From Cristatella mucedo (Eukaryota > Bryozoa > Phylactolaemata > Cristatellidae): a stretch of DNA of 64,000 nt. The position numbers and the translations under genes are program-made. Numbering within the stretch: position 1 is the stretch's first letter; each line of letters opens with the position of its first letter. The notes under the pieces are model-generated. The model saw nothing but the letters and a program-made list of their open reading frames with translations. It ran no database searches and was not told where the DNA came from. Positions 21,100 to 32,997 of the stretch are shown piece by piece. Location: the NCBI GenBank assembly GCA_009760855.2, contig WPIO01000013.1, positions 3,897,501-3,961,500 on the forward strand, written 5' to 3'.

Positions 21100-21640
21100 T
21101 AGCGGTTCGTGAATTTTGAAACTAGATTTCACAGTCTATGATTTAGACGGAATAGAAAGCCCATTTCCAGTGAAGGGTTTGTACTTAAGACTTCGGACTT
21201 GTTGGTTGCATGACATTTCAATAGTGTTGGATGACTTGGCAAAGTTTTGTTACAAAGTTTTCAGCGAACCTCAGAGGTGCAAAGGCGACTGGGGAAAGCA
21301 TCCGCAGTAAAGTGTACTTTTTATGAGACAGGAGCCCCGAAAGCGAAGATCGTCGGACGAGCGTCGCCTGTCGTCTGCTACTTGGAAGAAACGGAGCTCC
21401 TGCTGCTCTGCTCCTCTGCTCCTGCTGCTCTGCTGTAATGCTCGCGCGTCGCGTTTGCACCTCGCAATCGCCTAACAGTACGTTCGCACTTCCAAAGACC
21501 AAGTCGACAGCAAGCTCACGACGCTATGCATGCATCTCCATCTGTAACTATACAGAGGCACACACAGACATACAGACCAAGCGAGTGCTGCTGCGCACGA
21601 GAATTCGTAAAAGCGCATCGACGCAAAGCCTGAGAGGCTC
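21100..21640. other. Intergenic, nothing recognised
   Basis: Mixed-composition sequence between the (TA)n array and block R1 copy B. It includes a small CTGCTGCTCTGCTCCTCTGC repeat near 21400-21436. Open frames are short and unmatched. Confidence 0.5.
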
Positions 21641-23740
21641 TGGGTGTCCAAAATGGCAGCCAACAGACTCCATCTTTAGCCGCAAAGAGAAAGAGCCCGT
21701 CAACCACGGCGAGCCAACGCTGCGTCGTTAGAAACCTTGTGCGTGTCACTCCTTGAGACGCGCGACGCGTTTCATTTGGATTTTTTTAACTAAAACACCG
21801 CGGCCATATTGACGATCGTCGATTGTAGAGGCTGGCATTTACGTAGTCCAGTTTAATAGGCAAATCCAAGAGATAGGAAGATCTGTTGCCAGTTTCCGCG
21901 GTAAGAAGTCCTTATCTTGGACGGAGATTGACAGCGCCCTTTAGCACTTGACCTTCCAGTCAGCAAGTCAGCAAAACGTTTATTCAGCGAATTAGCGGCG
22001 CAACTACTCAGGATGCCCGCCGGAGGAGTCCTCAGTTTACCTATCCGCCTTAGCTCTAAGCGACTAGTGCGACGGAGGCAATCGTCAGCAGTAACACGTT
22101 TCAGCGTCGTTCAGTCGCCGCAGAGGCCACGCGTAAATGACGTGCACTCTGTGAAGGTCACACTATGGCACTGCCGTTTAGAAGAGCGAAGTACCGCTAT
22201 TCTAACTATGCGTCTGCGATGCCTACGCGGAGCTCTTGACGAGAGATGATTCAAGCTGACCTATCGGCGGCCGTTCGCCGACTCAGCGCTCGATGGTCGC
22301 GCTTCCGCTGCTCGCGTCTTTTCGTGAAGCGCAGCAACCGGTCGGAGTTCGTCTGCTGCTGCGGCGGCGGCGCTCGCGGAATCTCGGCTGCATGGAGCAG
22401 CAGCCGAACGTGGGCAGGTCTGTGAAAGCCGAAAACGACTGCGCCGCCTAGAGGCGATCGGCTTTAATTAGCTTCGGCGGCGGCGGCGCGTGAATCGCGA
22501 AAGCCGTCGGCGTCGCGTCCGTCGCTCCCGTCGCGCCTGCGGTGGCGCGACGGGCGCGACGCCGACGTCTTCAGTTACCACCTTGCGGAGTCACCTTGTC
22601 ACTTCGAGTCACCTTGCGGAGTCATCGAAGCGGCGGGGTTTGCCCGCGGTCAACGCAGGCTGCTCGGCTAGGCGAGGCGAGACGGGACGCGATCGCGCGG
22701 GCGCAGCGAGCGCTCACAGCGAGCCGAGCGTACGCTGAGCAAATGTTGCTTGAGAACTTTCTTCCGAGACGAAACGTTCGCCATTCCAATGGCTGCACAG
22801 CGACGCGAAGAGGCGCGCACGGATATCTGCCAGCGGTGAGCAGACGACGCGAAGCGGATAGCCCCGATCGGCGTAGAGTGGATTGTGTGGGGCGGTGGGA
22901 CGCCGTCCAACTACAGCTCGCCGTGGGCGTGCGAGTGCCCGTGTGCGTCGCCGTGTACGGGGTCGTTCGCGTCGCCGTGCGACGATTAATCGACGGAAGC
23001 GGAAATGTTGCCGTCAGCGGCCGCCGCCTGAGCGAACGAAAGTGGATCGGAGCCGCAGTTACGATAAGAATCACGAGGCATCGAGCAGCATGGCGGCGCA
23101 AATTAGCACGCGAGTACAGTGAGAAGGAATTCGCTCGACGGCAAAAAACTCGGTCTCACATCCGAGTCAGGCGCGTCGAACTGCAACTCAAATTCATATA
23201 CGCGCGTATTGGAAGGATAATTTTGGGTGAAATCTTCGTTAAACCTAAAGCAGTCAAGAGCGGCTATCGTGAATGAAATTGCGCGAGACATGCTTTAGCG
23301 AGCGTTGATTTTTGCATGCAGGCAGGCGTATCCGCCAACCGGAAGCAGCTACGACCTAATGAAGCGGCGATTCGAGAACAAATAAGCGAAGGATGAGTGC
23401 AAGAATGAGAGCGTTGCAGGGTAAAAGGGGACGGACAGAACTGGATCAGCTTCGCAAGTAGCCGTGTTAGTAGGTAACAGTTATAATCTGTTCTGCGTCC
23501 TTGGGTCCAAAGTGTAATTTCCTAATCCCCGATGCCTAGAATAAGTTGAAAATAAATAACCGTATTGCTCCACTGGAAACTTCACTATTACGATCACCAA
23601 AATACTAAATTTTACTTAAAAGATTTAATTGCTAGACATTTCACTGTCAGTTTCCATATTTTCTTTCCCTAAGTAATAGGCCGGAACGGTAAGGTGCACT
23701 ATTAATAAATGGAATCGCCACAGCGGACCGAGTTCTCGGT
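21640..23740. repeat. Paralogous CpG-rich block R1, copy B
   Basis: Matches 38160-40380 (offset about 16.7 kb) over about 2 kb: ATGGCAGCCAACAGACTCCA, CATTTACGTAGTCCAGT.TA, GGCAATGACGTGCACTCTGTG-like segments, GTATCGATGCCTACGCGGAG-like segments and ATGGAATCGCCA.AG.GGAC near the end. Frames on both strands break between copies, so no protein is supported. It is uninterrupted where copy A carries a LINE and copy C a SINE. Confidence 0.8.
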
Positions 23741-23744
23741 AGAG

Positions 23745-24440
23745 AATTAATGTAAATGTATATCCGTCTGCAACTCCACAAAGCCATACAACCTACGTGG
23801 GTGTTACGCAGGAGAGTTTTGTATAGTGCACTCATAGTCTGGGCGGCTTTCGGTACGCATTCGGTTGCCAAAAGACTTCGTCTCACGCAACAAAGAGAAA
23901 GTGGTAAGCATAGTAGAGTCAGGAGAGCAGTTGAGGTAGTGAGTAGCATGGAAGTAGCAGCTCAGGACCGCTGAAAAAGATGTGCCATAGTCGGCAGCAG
24001 GAGAGTAGTTGTCGTTGCGTAAGAATTGTGGAAATGAGTTCCACAGTCTAGGACCTGCTGAGCTAAAGCTTCTGTCGCCAAAGGTCTTTAAGCGGAGAAA
24101 TGGAACAGCTAATTTATTATTCATACAGGACCTGAGGGCTCGAAGAGGTTGAAACCGGGGGCAGAAGTTCAGCTAGGTACAAACGGGCCAAGCCGTGGCC
24201 TTGGCCTCGTGGGTCAGCGTATGAACTTTGCTCTGTATCGGTTGATCAAACGGCAGCCATCCTAGCTCTTTTAGCAAAGGAGACATATGCTCAAACCTCT
24301 GGGAGTTGAAGACTAGCCTTGAAGCCATATTCATAGCCAGCTGAAATGGCCTAGCTGTTTTTTTGGTAGCTCAGCCAAAAGGGAATTCCAATAATCAAGC
24401 CAAGACAGAACTAAGGAGCTAAAATTAAATTATTAGTTAA
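23745..24440 (-). mobile_element. LINE family 2 3' part
   Basis: On the minus strand, MNNKLAVPFLRLKTFGDRSF continues SSAGPRLWNSFPQFLRND. Upstream of it, about 24200-24350, are codons for the LVFNSQRFEHMSPLLKELG segment typical of LINE ORF2 C-termini. The 3' end runs through the shared CACCCACGTAGG stretch near 23800. Stops interrupt the frame. Confidence 0.85.
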
Positions 24441-24524
24441 ATTATTTGAAAGCCCAAGCCGCTGTGGAAGACAGCTCATAATCTCGGATAGGGAAGAGCA
24501 GAGAACCAAGTGGATGCCGCTCGG

Positions 24525-25075
24525 AAGGTGCTGATGTAATTGCCGCACATCAATCGAGGCCTCGTCAAACAGTTTATCAAGGGTCTAGATGACGAGTCAG
24601 CCGTTTCTAAGTACATCGGCGTGTCTTTCCACAGCCGTCGCAAGGAAAGGTCAGCGCAGCGCATCTGCAGCGGACCGCAGATCAAGGAGATCGTAGAGTT
24701 CAGGCGAATTCACCAAACTGCTGAAAAGGACCGAGACAGCGGCTTGGAGCAGTTCCTTTGAGAAGCGATTCACGGCTTCCCGGACAATCGTAACGCTTAA
24801 AGCTGTGAGCATCTGCTTCGGGCTCTCACGCAGAACCATCGTGCTAATGGAATGCCTAACGTCCCTCAAAGTTCATACGCTCGATGCTCCCATCTGCTGA
24901 AAAATTCAAGGGGACGCGGGAGCGGAGGAGAGCGAGAAGCGCGGCGAGCGATTTCACCTTGGGGCATACGGCACTGTGAAGGTCATTACAAGAGACGGTA
25001 CAATGAAAAGAAACTACGGAGACTCTGTTTCAGGGGCTTTCAGTTTCCTGCGAAGAAGAAGAAGAAGAAATTCGC
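24525..25075 (+). pseudogene. Broken copy of a multicopy gene family, C-terminal part
   Basis: The + strand reads PHINRGLVKQFIKGLDDESA, then ERSAQRICSGPQIKEIVEFR to a stop at 24759-24761. In another frame further on (24937-25070) it reads RGERFHLGAYGTVKVITRDG. These resemble, from memory, the LHIKLGLMKNFVK, GPQIREL and GERFH motifs of a large unnamed family abundant in arthropod and cnidarian genomes, possibly transposon-derived. Frameshifts and a stop mark it as dead. The N-terminal part of the same family occurs at 63404-63985. Confidence 0.6.
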
Positions 25076-25289
25076 AAATTTCGGTTGGCAAAAACCTAGA
25101 GCACATGACCAGCATACATAGAGCTTTAATTGATGACGATTTATCTGCTGCTCTTTCTGACTACGTACGCGCTAAAAGAAGCGAATATGTCATCTCTCTC
25201 GTCGAGAATTGGTTAATTTCAAGTTAACCACCGTCTTGATCACACAAGAAAACTTTCAGGTGACCATTGGAGATTGTATGCACATATGA

Positions 25290-25440
25290 AGCATAACTAA
25301 TGAGGAAAGGCACTATTGGTGAGAGCTCGCATTTGACGACCGAGGTCATGGGTTTGAGCCCTGCGACATACATAAAGTGCTTAGTTGCAGCACTCAAATA
25401 CATTAAATGTATTTGAGGGCGTCGTGCAAAAGAATAATGT
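25290..25440 (+). mobile_element. Degenerate tRNA-derived SINE fragment
   Basis: GAGCTCGCATTTGACGACC, GAGGTCATGGGTTTGAGCCC (B-box-like) and CATACATAAAGTGCTTAG match the SINE family 1 head and the beginning of its tail. The A box is not preserved. Confidence 0.5.
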
Positions 25441-25960
25441 TTTATGAAATAGTGAAGCATCAGCATAGCGATCCAATAGAGCTAAATTACGTTTAGGCAT
25501 TTTATATACGGGTATTTTTAAAAGAAAGCCACTCAACTGATTAGCAAAAATGTGCACAATTTCAGCGTTCAGTAGCTCATTCAGATTCACATGGATCGAT
25601 CGAAGTCTGTGAGAAGCAATTGGGATTTCAGATTCAATTTACATACCTTCAATCAAAGAGATGGCGTGCTATCTGTCGCACTGAGCATAAGGTTTTCGCT
25701 AAATCGAAACAGAAGCCAGGTCTCCGAGTGATTGCAGCTGTGTTAGACATGCAGCTAAACGTCTCCAGTAGGAGGAGTCGGAGGGTCAGAGGTCAGAGGG
25801 TGCTGCGGACGAAGGACAGATGATTATATGACACAGGGTTACAAGCAGCAAGAGAATGAACGGCGCTAAGTTTTCGAGGCAGACGCTTGAAGCCGATGAA
25901 CCTCGTGAAGTGCTGTAACGTGGCAGTCGCGACATCCGTGGCAGAGGGGCGCGCCTAAGG
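25380..25960 (-). mobile_element. LINE-derived region, copy B
   Basis: Matches 41260-41760 in order (GGCATTTTA or GGCATTCTAAA, GATCGATCGAAG or GATTGATCGAATGCG, GGGATTTCA.ATTC, CCAGGTCTCC, GCAGCAAGAGAA.GAACGGCG). The right end joins the family 1 LINE signature near the PDI 3' flank. It is the same insertion inherited by units B and C, and the frames are destroyed. Confidence 0.6.
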
Positions 25961-26340
25961 TTTTTCTTTTATCAACCGTGAGCGCGTTATTGCAGTCAAG
26001 GCGTTTGCCTCCGGATTCATTGACCCAGGTTAACAATTTATAAAAAGGATTGGTGCACGAAGAGAAAACTGTATAACGCCGACTTTTTTAAGAAGGAGGA
26101 GCGAGCCTTAGTTATCTGTTGGCTCCAATCGGTTGGCCGCCAATCGCAGAGGATGCGGACTGGCCTGCGCCGGAGCGCCTTCGCTCCTTGACAGCTGCCC
26201 TGCAGTCTCGTACGCGCCCCGCGCTGGGCGAGCCGATCACTCCAGCACAAGCATCTCTTTTCTTCTCTCTTGCAGACAAGAGCTCGGCCAGCTCATGGTC
26301 GCACTAGGCGGACTCGCGCGCTTCGCTGCAAAGGTCTCGG
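25960..26340. promoter_or_regulatory. Conserved PDI 3'-flank block with promoter-like sequence, copy B
   Basis: Shared with C at 42040-42370: GCCTCCGG.TTC.TTGACCC, then (T)CTTCTTAA box with GGAGGAGC, an ATTGG/CCAAT pair and a pyrimidine run ending TCTCTCTTGC. The order CCAAT then TTAAG on the minus strand looks like a core promoter directed away from PDI. It could equally be 3'UTR conserved by recent duplication. Confidence 0.35.
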
Positions 26341-26819
26341 CTATCCGCTCAACATTGAGAGTCCGGACGTCGACGCTCGGTTAGCAAGGCACGGCTGAGA
26401 TTGCAAAAATGTAAAGAAACCAATCAACTGCGTCGGTAATTTGCAATTAATTTTCAGTAAGGCTCTCGAACTTGCCTCAGTTGACTTCTCTTCTTCGGGA
26501 GCTGGTTCAGACTGAAAGAAATTTTGACAATTCGTGATCAAACTGCGGCCACTCTCAAACGACATCGAATGCCGTGCTGACAATATCTAGCAACCACGTA
26601 GCCTCAGTCTCGCGAGGCGCCGGCATTTTCCAAAGCGAGGCTGCGCCGCCAAAGCGAGGTCGGCGCTCACCTCTTCAGCAGCGAAATCCTGCTCGGCACC
26701 GTTGGAGTCGAAGAATTTCGCCAAGCTATCGAGCGTTCGAGCGCCGAGGTAGTCAATTTCCTGCATTGAAACGCATTCAAGCTCTGCGACAGCAGATGGG
26801 GGAGTTACGCTAGGCTGAG

Positions 26820-27700
26820 ACTGTGGGTTTCGTAGCACAGTTAAGTCAACCAGCGGACGACTTGCAAGCCTATTCTGAGTCTGGCAGTCTGGTTGTGGAT
26901 GACACGAGAGCAAACGCAGCAACGTGTAGGGCGGTGACTTAGCTTGGGGGTAATAATGGCGGCACGGCACGAATGTGGCTTATTTCTGGCTAATGCAATT
27001 TCGAAGCCTCGATATATGTCTTCGCGTATTCCTGATTTTTTATTAGGCCATTGGAGGCTTTCCGTTGGTCAGCTGATCAGTTTCCACAGCTTCCGGATGC
27101 CGTGGTTCCCTTTGCTAATCCTAGTGGTGGCCAGACGTTTTTGCCGTAAAGTCGCTGCTGCATCGTAAACGGGATCGATGCCTATACTGCCTATATGCCT
27201 ATACTGCGTGGCACTGAAAGTAGAGGGGGTTAAGACGCTTCTAAGATGTCACCAGATTAGAGAACGGCGCCTCGCGTTTATTCTGCGATGTCATTAACAG
27301 GAGAGTCTCTCTCCCTTTTTTTTATAGCAGAGACGCGGACCTTTACTGAGCCTGCTGCTGAGATAAGAATGCGAGTTAGTGACATTCACTCTTATACAAT
27401 GCAACATATCTCCGCCTGAAACTCCACAAAGGCACACGGATTAAGTTGGTCCAGATTAAGTGGGTAGTGCGCAGGAGAGTTTTCTAAGACGCAGCGAAAG
27501 CCTTAGCGGCTTTCGGTACGCACGCGGTAGCCTACAGTCTCCGATATACCTCAGGGTGCCAACTAAAGCATTTGTCGCCAGCCCAGCGGTAAATTACTGC
27601 GTCGCCCAAAGCCAAAGCGCAAGGCATCCTTTACGGGGCGGCTAGCGGTCGTATTGCGCATTGCAAGGGCAAGCTATTGCGCAGGCAAGATTTGAGCTTC
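26820..27700. other. PDI-B intron 6 with LINE family 2 relic
   Basis: 26990-27160 is ancestral intron shared with C (GCCATTGGAGGCTTTCCGTT). 27400-27560 holds an antisense LINE family 2 3' tail (ATCTCCGCCTGAAACTCCAC, AGGAGAGTTTTCTAAGA). The same relic is at 44310-44450 in C, so the insertion predates the B/C split. Confidence 0.65.
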
Positions 27701-29556
27701 GACGCACTTTCTGAGCTTCGACGCACCAGGCAGATACAGATTTATCGCCGGGTAGCTGAATAATTGCAGCCCCTCCACTTCGTTGGCGGTACCGTCAAAC
27801 TTGGCGACGATGACGTCACTCGATGACTCGTACTTCTCTCCCAGCTCTGCCCAAATCAGAGCCAGCTGCTTGCAATGGCCGCACCAAGGAGCGTCTGCGG
27901 AGGAGAGCGAGACGACACTGCACGATTTCCTGCATTTCTAACGTGAAATCAAAGCAGAGAAAATGTTGATCGTTTACAAAATTTAAATGAGTGCGACACT
28001 AATCTAATACTCGTGCTAGTATTACTAATACAGCTGCTAGCGCTATTACAACTAGTATTACTACTGCCCGTCATGCTCTTAATATTAATCTTACTATTTC
28101 TACTGCTACTATTTCTACTGCTAAAATTTCTACTAAATACTTCCAGCGAATAGTAGTGAGCTGCGGACGTGCTCGCGGACTCGTGGCTCGGCTTACACAG
28201 CTTGACCATGACCTTCTTGCCGCTGTCGCGCGAGACGCTCCTGTAGTTGGTGCCGACGAGCACCTTGACCGGACGCGCGTCCCCGTCGGCGGGCAGCTTC
28301 TGGGACAGCAGCTGCGGCCGCAGCTCGCCGGCGACGTAGCGAGCCGCGAAGGCGGACAGCAGCCCCTCGTTCATGTCCGGCGAGTCGGGCTTGAAGCGCC
28401 TGATCTTTCCGTCTCGGAACGTCACCAGCCGGTACGTCGGCAGCTCGTCCTTTTTAGGCATGAAGGACTTGATTAGCCGCCGCAATTTTTTGTCATCCGA
28501 GTCGATTGCAGCGAAAGCGCTCTAAAATGGGCAGAGCAAATGCACATGAAGCAAGCGGGTCTCGCGAGGTCAGTCTCGAGAGGCGCGTAGCGATCATCGA
28601 GGACCGCGGAGCTTTGACGCCAAGCTAGCAGGCGGAGATAAATCGGGCGGGCTAGACAGAACAGTCGGAACGCGGCGAACGATGAAAGCGGCGTAAGCGT
28701 CGCCCTCTGGTGGCTCGCTCTGAGCGGTCGCTCCGATCGGTGGAAAGTCTTTCTTTGGCTCCAATGACCGGATACGGTAGATGACAAGAGGCGACGGTTC
28801 GCTGGACTGCAGACTCACCCACGCCAGTAGCACTGCCGCCTACGTCATTCATTTCCGATTGGAGGTTAGGTGACGACAGATGGAGGGAGGACGAGGTGGA
28901 TTAAGGGCTTAGGGAGTGGGGGAGGGCGTGGTGGGGAGCCATTGAAGCTCGAGCCAATTGACTCACCCTTTTCCTGTACTGGGACGCCACCTTTCGGGCG
29001 TTCGTCAATGCAGTCTCGTAGCCTGCAGAGCTATTGGCGATAAACAACAGCAAGAAGGTATCGATGTCACCGCCGAATACCTCCTGCGCATTGCTTGAGG
29101 TGACCTCGGAGACGAACGGCATGCTCTGCTGCTTGACGAACTCGGTCAGCGCTTCCGTCGTGTAGTCAGTCGCCAGCGAAGACACTGCGGCCTTCGTCGA
29201 ACTGCTTGAACAGCACGACGCCCTGCGAACCCTCGATCTGGTTTTCGGCGAAGAGGGCCTCGCTGGATGTGACGGCGAACTTGGTGTTGTCGAGCACGTA
29301 AGCGGTCACCAGGAACGCCCGTGCCGCTGGGCTGCTGACGTCCTGCGGCGGAAGGAGGCAAGCTGGTGGCGTCACGCCTCGTCGGCCGGCCGCAAAGGGA
29401 CTCGGTCTGGACCGGCAAGTACGGGGTGGGGTAGGGTGGGGGGGGGGCGAGCGGGGGAGCGCCAGGATGCTACCGAGAGTGCGGGCAGTGGCTGTGGGCG
29501 CACCGCGAGAGGTGGGATGAAAGATGGTGCGAGGCGGCGATTGTTAGCAGTAACTA

Positions 29557-29868
<312 letters not shown>

Positions 29869-31269
29869 GTTTATGACCTTCTGACCTTGAAGAATCCAAC
29901 GACGGCGACGCGATATTTCCGGAACGCGGTGAGCTCGGACGCTTCTGTGAGCGTGAGAGCCGCCGGTTCGGCCTTTCGTTTCAACCACGACACGATGCTT
30001 TCCGCGTTCCGCTCTCGTACGAAGGCAGGAAACGAGCGGGCGTCGAGAAACGGGAGGCGGGAAACGAACGGGCGTCGGCTGCTGCTGCAGCTGGCGCGAT
30101 CCCCTTGCTTAAACGCCCCACGCGATAGCTCGGCCCTCCATGCAACGGCTGCCAGCAACCGCTGCGGCGCCTGCGTTCGCCCGCTCCAACAGAGCGGAAG
30201 CAGTGCCGAGAAGTGCCGCGTCGAGCCGCCGACGTGAGCGGCACGGTAACAAGCGGCGCTGCCCTATACCGGTGTAGGTTCCACGGAACCTTTGCCCTCG
30301 GCGAAGAAGCTGAGCTGTAATCTCGTACTCAGAGCCCACGTCTTCGTACACGGACACGTCGACCCTGGCCAGCCGTGTGGCGGAGTCGTCCGCCTGCAGC
30401 TGAGCCGCCGCCTTGGCGTACGCGGGCTCCAGCGATTGGCAGGCGCCGCACCACGGCGAGTCTGCCAGGCGGGCAACCTCGAGCCACCAACCGGCGCTAA
30501 CGGGCGCTAAGGCGCGTCTGAGGTGAAGCGGAAATGCTCTTGCCCGCGAGCGCTCGCAGCGTTCTCATCGTCGCGGCCCGTCGACCGTCCGACCGACGCT
30601 AGTATCTCAGGCTCGTCCGGTCCGGCCCGGCCCGGCCCGGCCCGGCGGACAACCGGCGAACCGATCGCCGAATGTTTGCGCCGCAGCGGGCTCCGACTTG
30701 GCCGTTCGAACGGACGCCGACTCCCGAGCGGTTCGCTCGAGAGCGGGCCGCTTTTTCAGTCCCGGCGGAAGCGCTGCAGCGAGCTGTCGGCGAGTTTCTA
30801 TTGGACGATTTCGCCAACGAATCAAAGCGGTCGGCGAAGCCCACAGCCGGAAACGGGGCGTTTGCTTGCGCCGCGAGGGGGGGGGGGGAACGCCGCGCGC
30901 GCGCCGGCTCATCCGTCCGCGGGCGGTGAGCCGGCGCGCGCCACATGTTAGCTCGGCGAATGCCCGAATGCTGCGAATTCACGCAAGCGAACGGAGCGGC
31001 GCTCGCTTTTCGAGCGGCTGCTTGAGCGGCCGGTTCGCCTTGTCGACGTCGCCGATTGCTCCTCCTCCTCCTCCTCTGCCGCCGCCGATTGCCTACTCAC
31101 AGAAATTCACGAGAAGCAGCGGGTGGCTCTTTAGCGCCAGCGGCAGCGTCTCGTTCGTCAGCTCGATGACGCCGCCTTCTGCCGCCGGCGTCTCTCCTTC
31201 GGCCGAAATGAGGCTCAGCAGCGCCGCCACCTGTAGGACCAGCAGCGCCGCCAGCTGCTGCTGCTTCAT

Positions 31270-31470
31270 CGTCGTCGCTCGCGCTCAAAACGTCGCAGCA
31301 ACGAAGGTCCGGCAATCAAGTCCGCTCCCCAGCTGCCGCCGCAGCTGCCGCCGCCGCCGCCGCTGCCGCCGCCGCCGCCGCCTCGCTCTCCCGCAGACTC
31401 GCAAGCGAAGAGTGGCGCAATAAATGCCGCCGCGTGGCCCTCGGGTTACACGGATTGGACCGCGATGCGT
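31270..31470 (-). promoter_or_regulatory. PDI-B promoter region, partly decayed
   Basis: The TATA position reads CATTTATTG (minus; 31417-31425), about 150 bp from the ATG. An inverted CCAAT with one mismatch to ERSE-II (ATTGG-A-CCGCG on +) lies at 31454-31464, the same 35-bp spacing from TATA as in copy A. (CCG)n runs lie in between at 31335-31382. Confidence 0.5.
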
Positions 31471-31539
31471 CACGTCCCCCCCGTCGCGAAATGGGTCGCG
31501 ATCTCGTCGCAGGTGGGTGCTGGCCGCGAGGCGTTCGCC

Positions 31540-32340
31540 TCGAGGCCGATCGACGCGCGTGTGAAAGCTGTGCGAGGCGCTAATGGCGCTTCGGCCGATC
31601 GAGCTCCGCACGTAGAAGAACGAAGAAGAGACGAAGCGATAGCGGCCTACGGCCGACCGCCGAACTGCTCGCTCGCATCCAACCGGCAAGGCGTTGCCAG
31701 GGTTACGGCGTAGACGGAGCCCGAGCCCGATGCCCAGCTATGCCAGGTTAGGCAGGGCGATTTCGAAGGCCTAGTCGGAATCCCGCATAAGCGCTTCGTG
31801 TACGTGTTCGAACCCTATTGGTCGGGTGACATAGCCGCTCGCAGCAAGTGGCGCTGGAAGTGGGGGAATGGGACTTGTACGCGCAGTAATTCAGCCGTCG
31901 GCCGTCCTGACGGTCAATTCTCGCCGCCGGTCGACGCTAGACACTTGCGACTCGCCTTCGAGCTCTGCTCCCTACGTCGTCATGAAGATCAACCAGCCTT
32001 AGGGGGCGACGATCGCCTGTCCGAGGACCAGCACTCGCTGTAGTCGTAGCCATCGAAGAAAGGTCATGTGAGCACTAAACCTTCGCCATCTAAAGAGTTT
32101 TTGGCACCGTATGCCTGCCTGAACTTGATTGTTCGTGGAATCGTTTGCAATGGGTCGAAGGACAGTGAAATTGTAGGGCATAACGAAAGAACCCAGCCGG
32201 TTGGCGACGCTCCCTGAGATTCTCACTTGACGTAACACTAGTTTCGTGGCTGCTGAAGACATGCTGGGCCACCGATGCCGCTATCCAGTGGCTAGGTTGG
32301 CGACGAAGCTGTGAACGCACCAATGGACTTGCTGACCAGC
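31540..32340. repeat. Conserved PDI-upstream block D, copy B
   Basis: Counterpart of 12840-13660, nearly collinear. Small indels put the shared minus-strand frame out of register, which supports a noncoding reading. Confidence 0.7.
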
Positions 32341-32485
32341 AACTGTTCCTGGAAAAGGCAGCAGCTGAAAATTAAACTTTGGCAGTAAGGGCACAGACTC
32401 TGAGCAGCCAATGCATAGTTGCTTGTACTTGCGTGTCTACGACAAGAACATGCGTAGAACAGATTAAATGTGACGGAACTTTGAC

Positions 32486-32951
32486 ATGGGTAGCAAAAAC
32501 TTGGTGCATTATTTTGGCTTGTTGTTGAGGTTAATTCAGGAGGCGCCTAGCCTCTTCAAAAACAAACGTGCGTACGAAGCCACAAATCACTTTATGAAGG
32601 AATCGACTTGCCGCGAGACAAGGCATTTACTGATTATGTATTTATTTGCAACAGCCGTACACCGTCGTGCGGCTGAACGACCACCCAATGCGGCCCTATG
32701 TCCTGGTCCGATTGGGAAGAGTGATCGTATGGCTGGGGCAGGAAGAAGTTAGAGCCACGCTAGCCCGTTATGGCCGATGTTTCCACCGTTTCGGCTCATT
32801 TTTAGACGGTCCTGCAATATTCCTATTGCTGTCACTACTTGTTGTCTTTATCTACAAATTTCGGACGTTCGAACGAGCGGTGGGGCGTAAAGGTAAAGGT
32901 TTTCTAATAAGTTTCACCCCTGGGTATAATGGAAAGTGGGCTTTGATTTAA
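32486..32951 (+). other. Duplicated ORF pair of unknown nature, copy B
   Basis: Same two overlapping frames as at 13810-14269, nearly identical. The second carries an in-frame 6-nt duplication (GGTAAA), reading GRKGKGF where A reads GRKGF. (TA)n follows at 32961-32994. Unknown function; may simply be recent duplication. Confidence 0.3.
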
Positions 32952-32959
32952 ACATACAC

Positions 32960-32997
<38 letters not shown>

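Noticed and set aside
22622-23101. 159-codon minus frame in block R1-B and similar ones in R1-C
   Set aside because: Composition-driven frames in CpG-rich DNA. The aligned sequence in the other copies is out of frame.
26100-26290. + strand acceptor-like TTCTTCTCTCTTGCAG in the PDI-B 3' flank
   Set aside because: The aligned copy C site reads CTCTCTTGCGCA, so the AG is not conserved, and no open frame follows in either copy.
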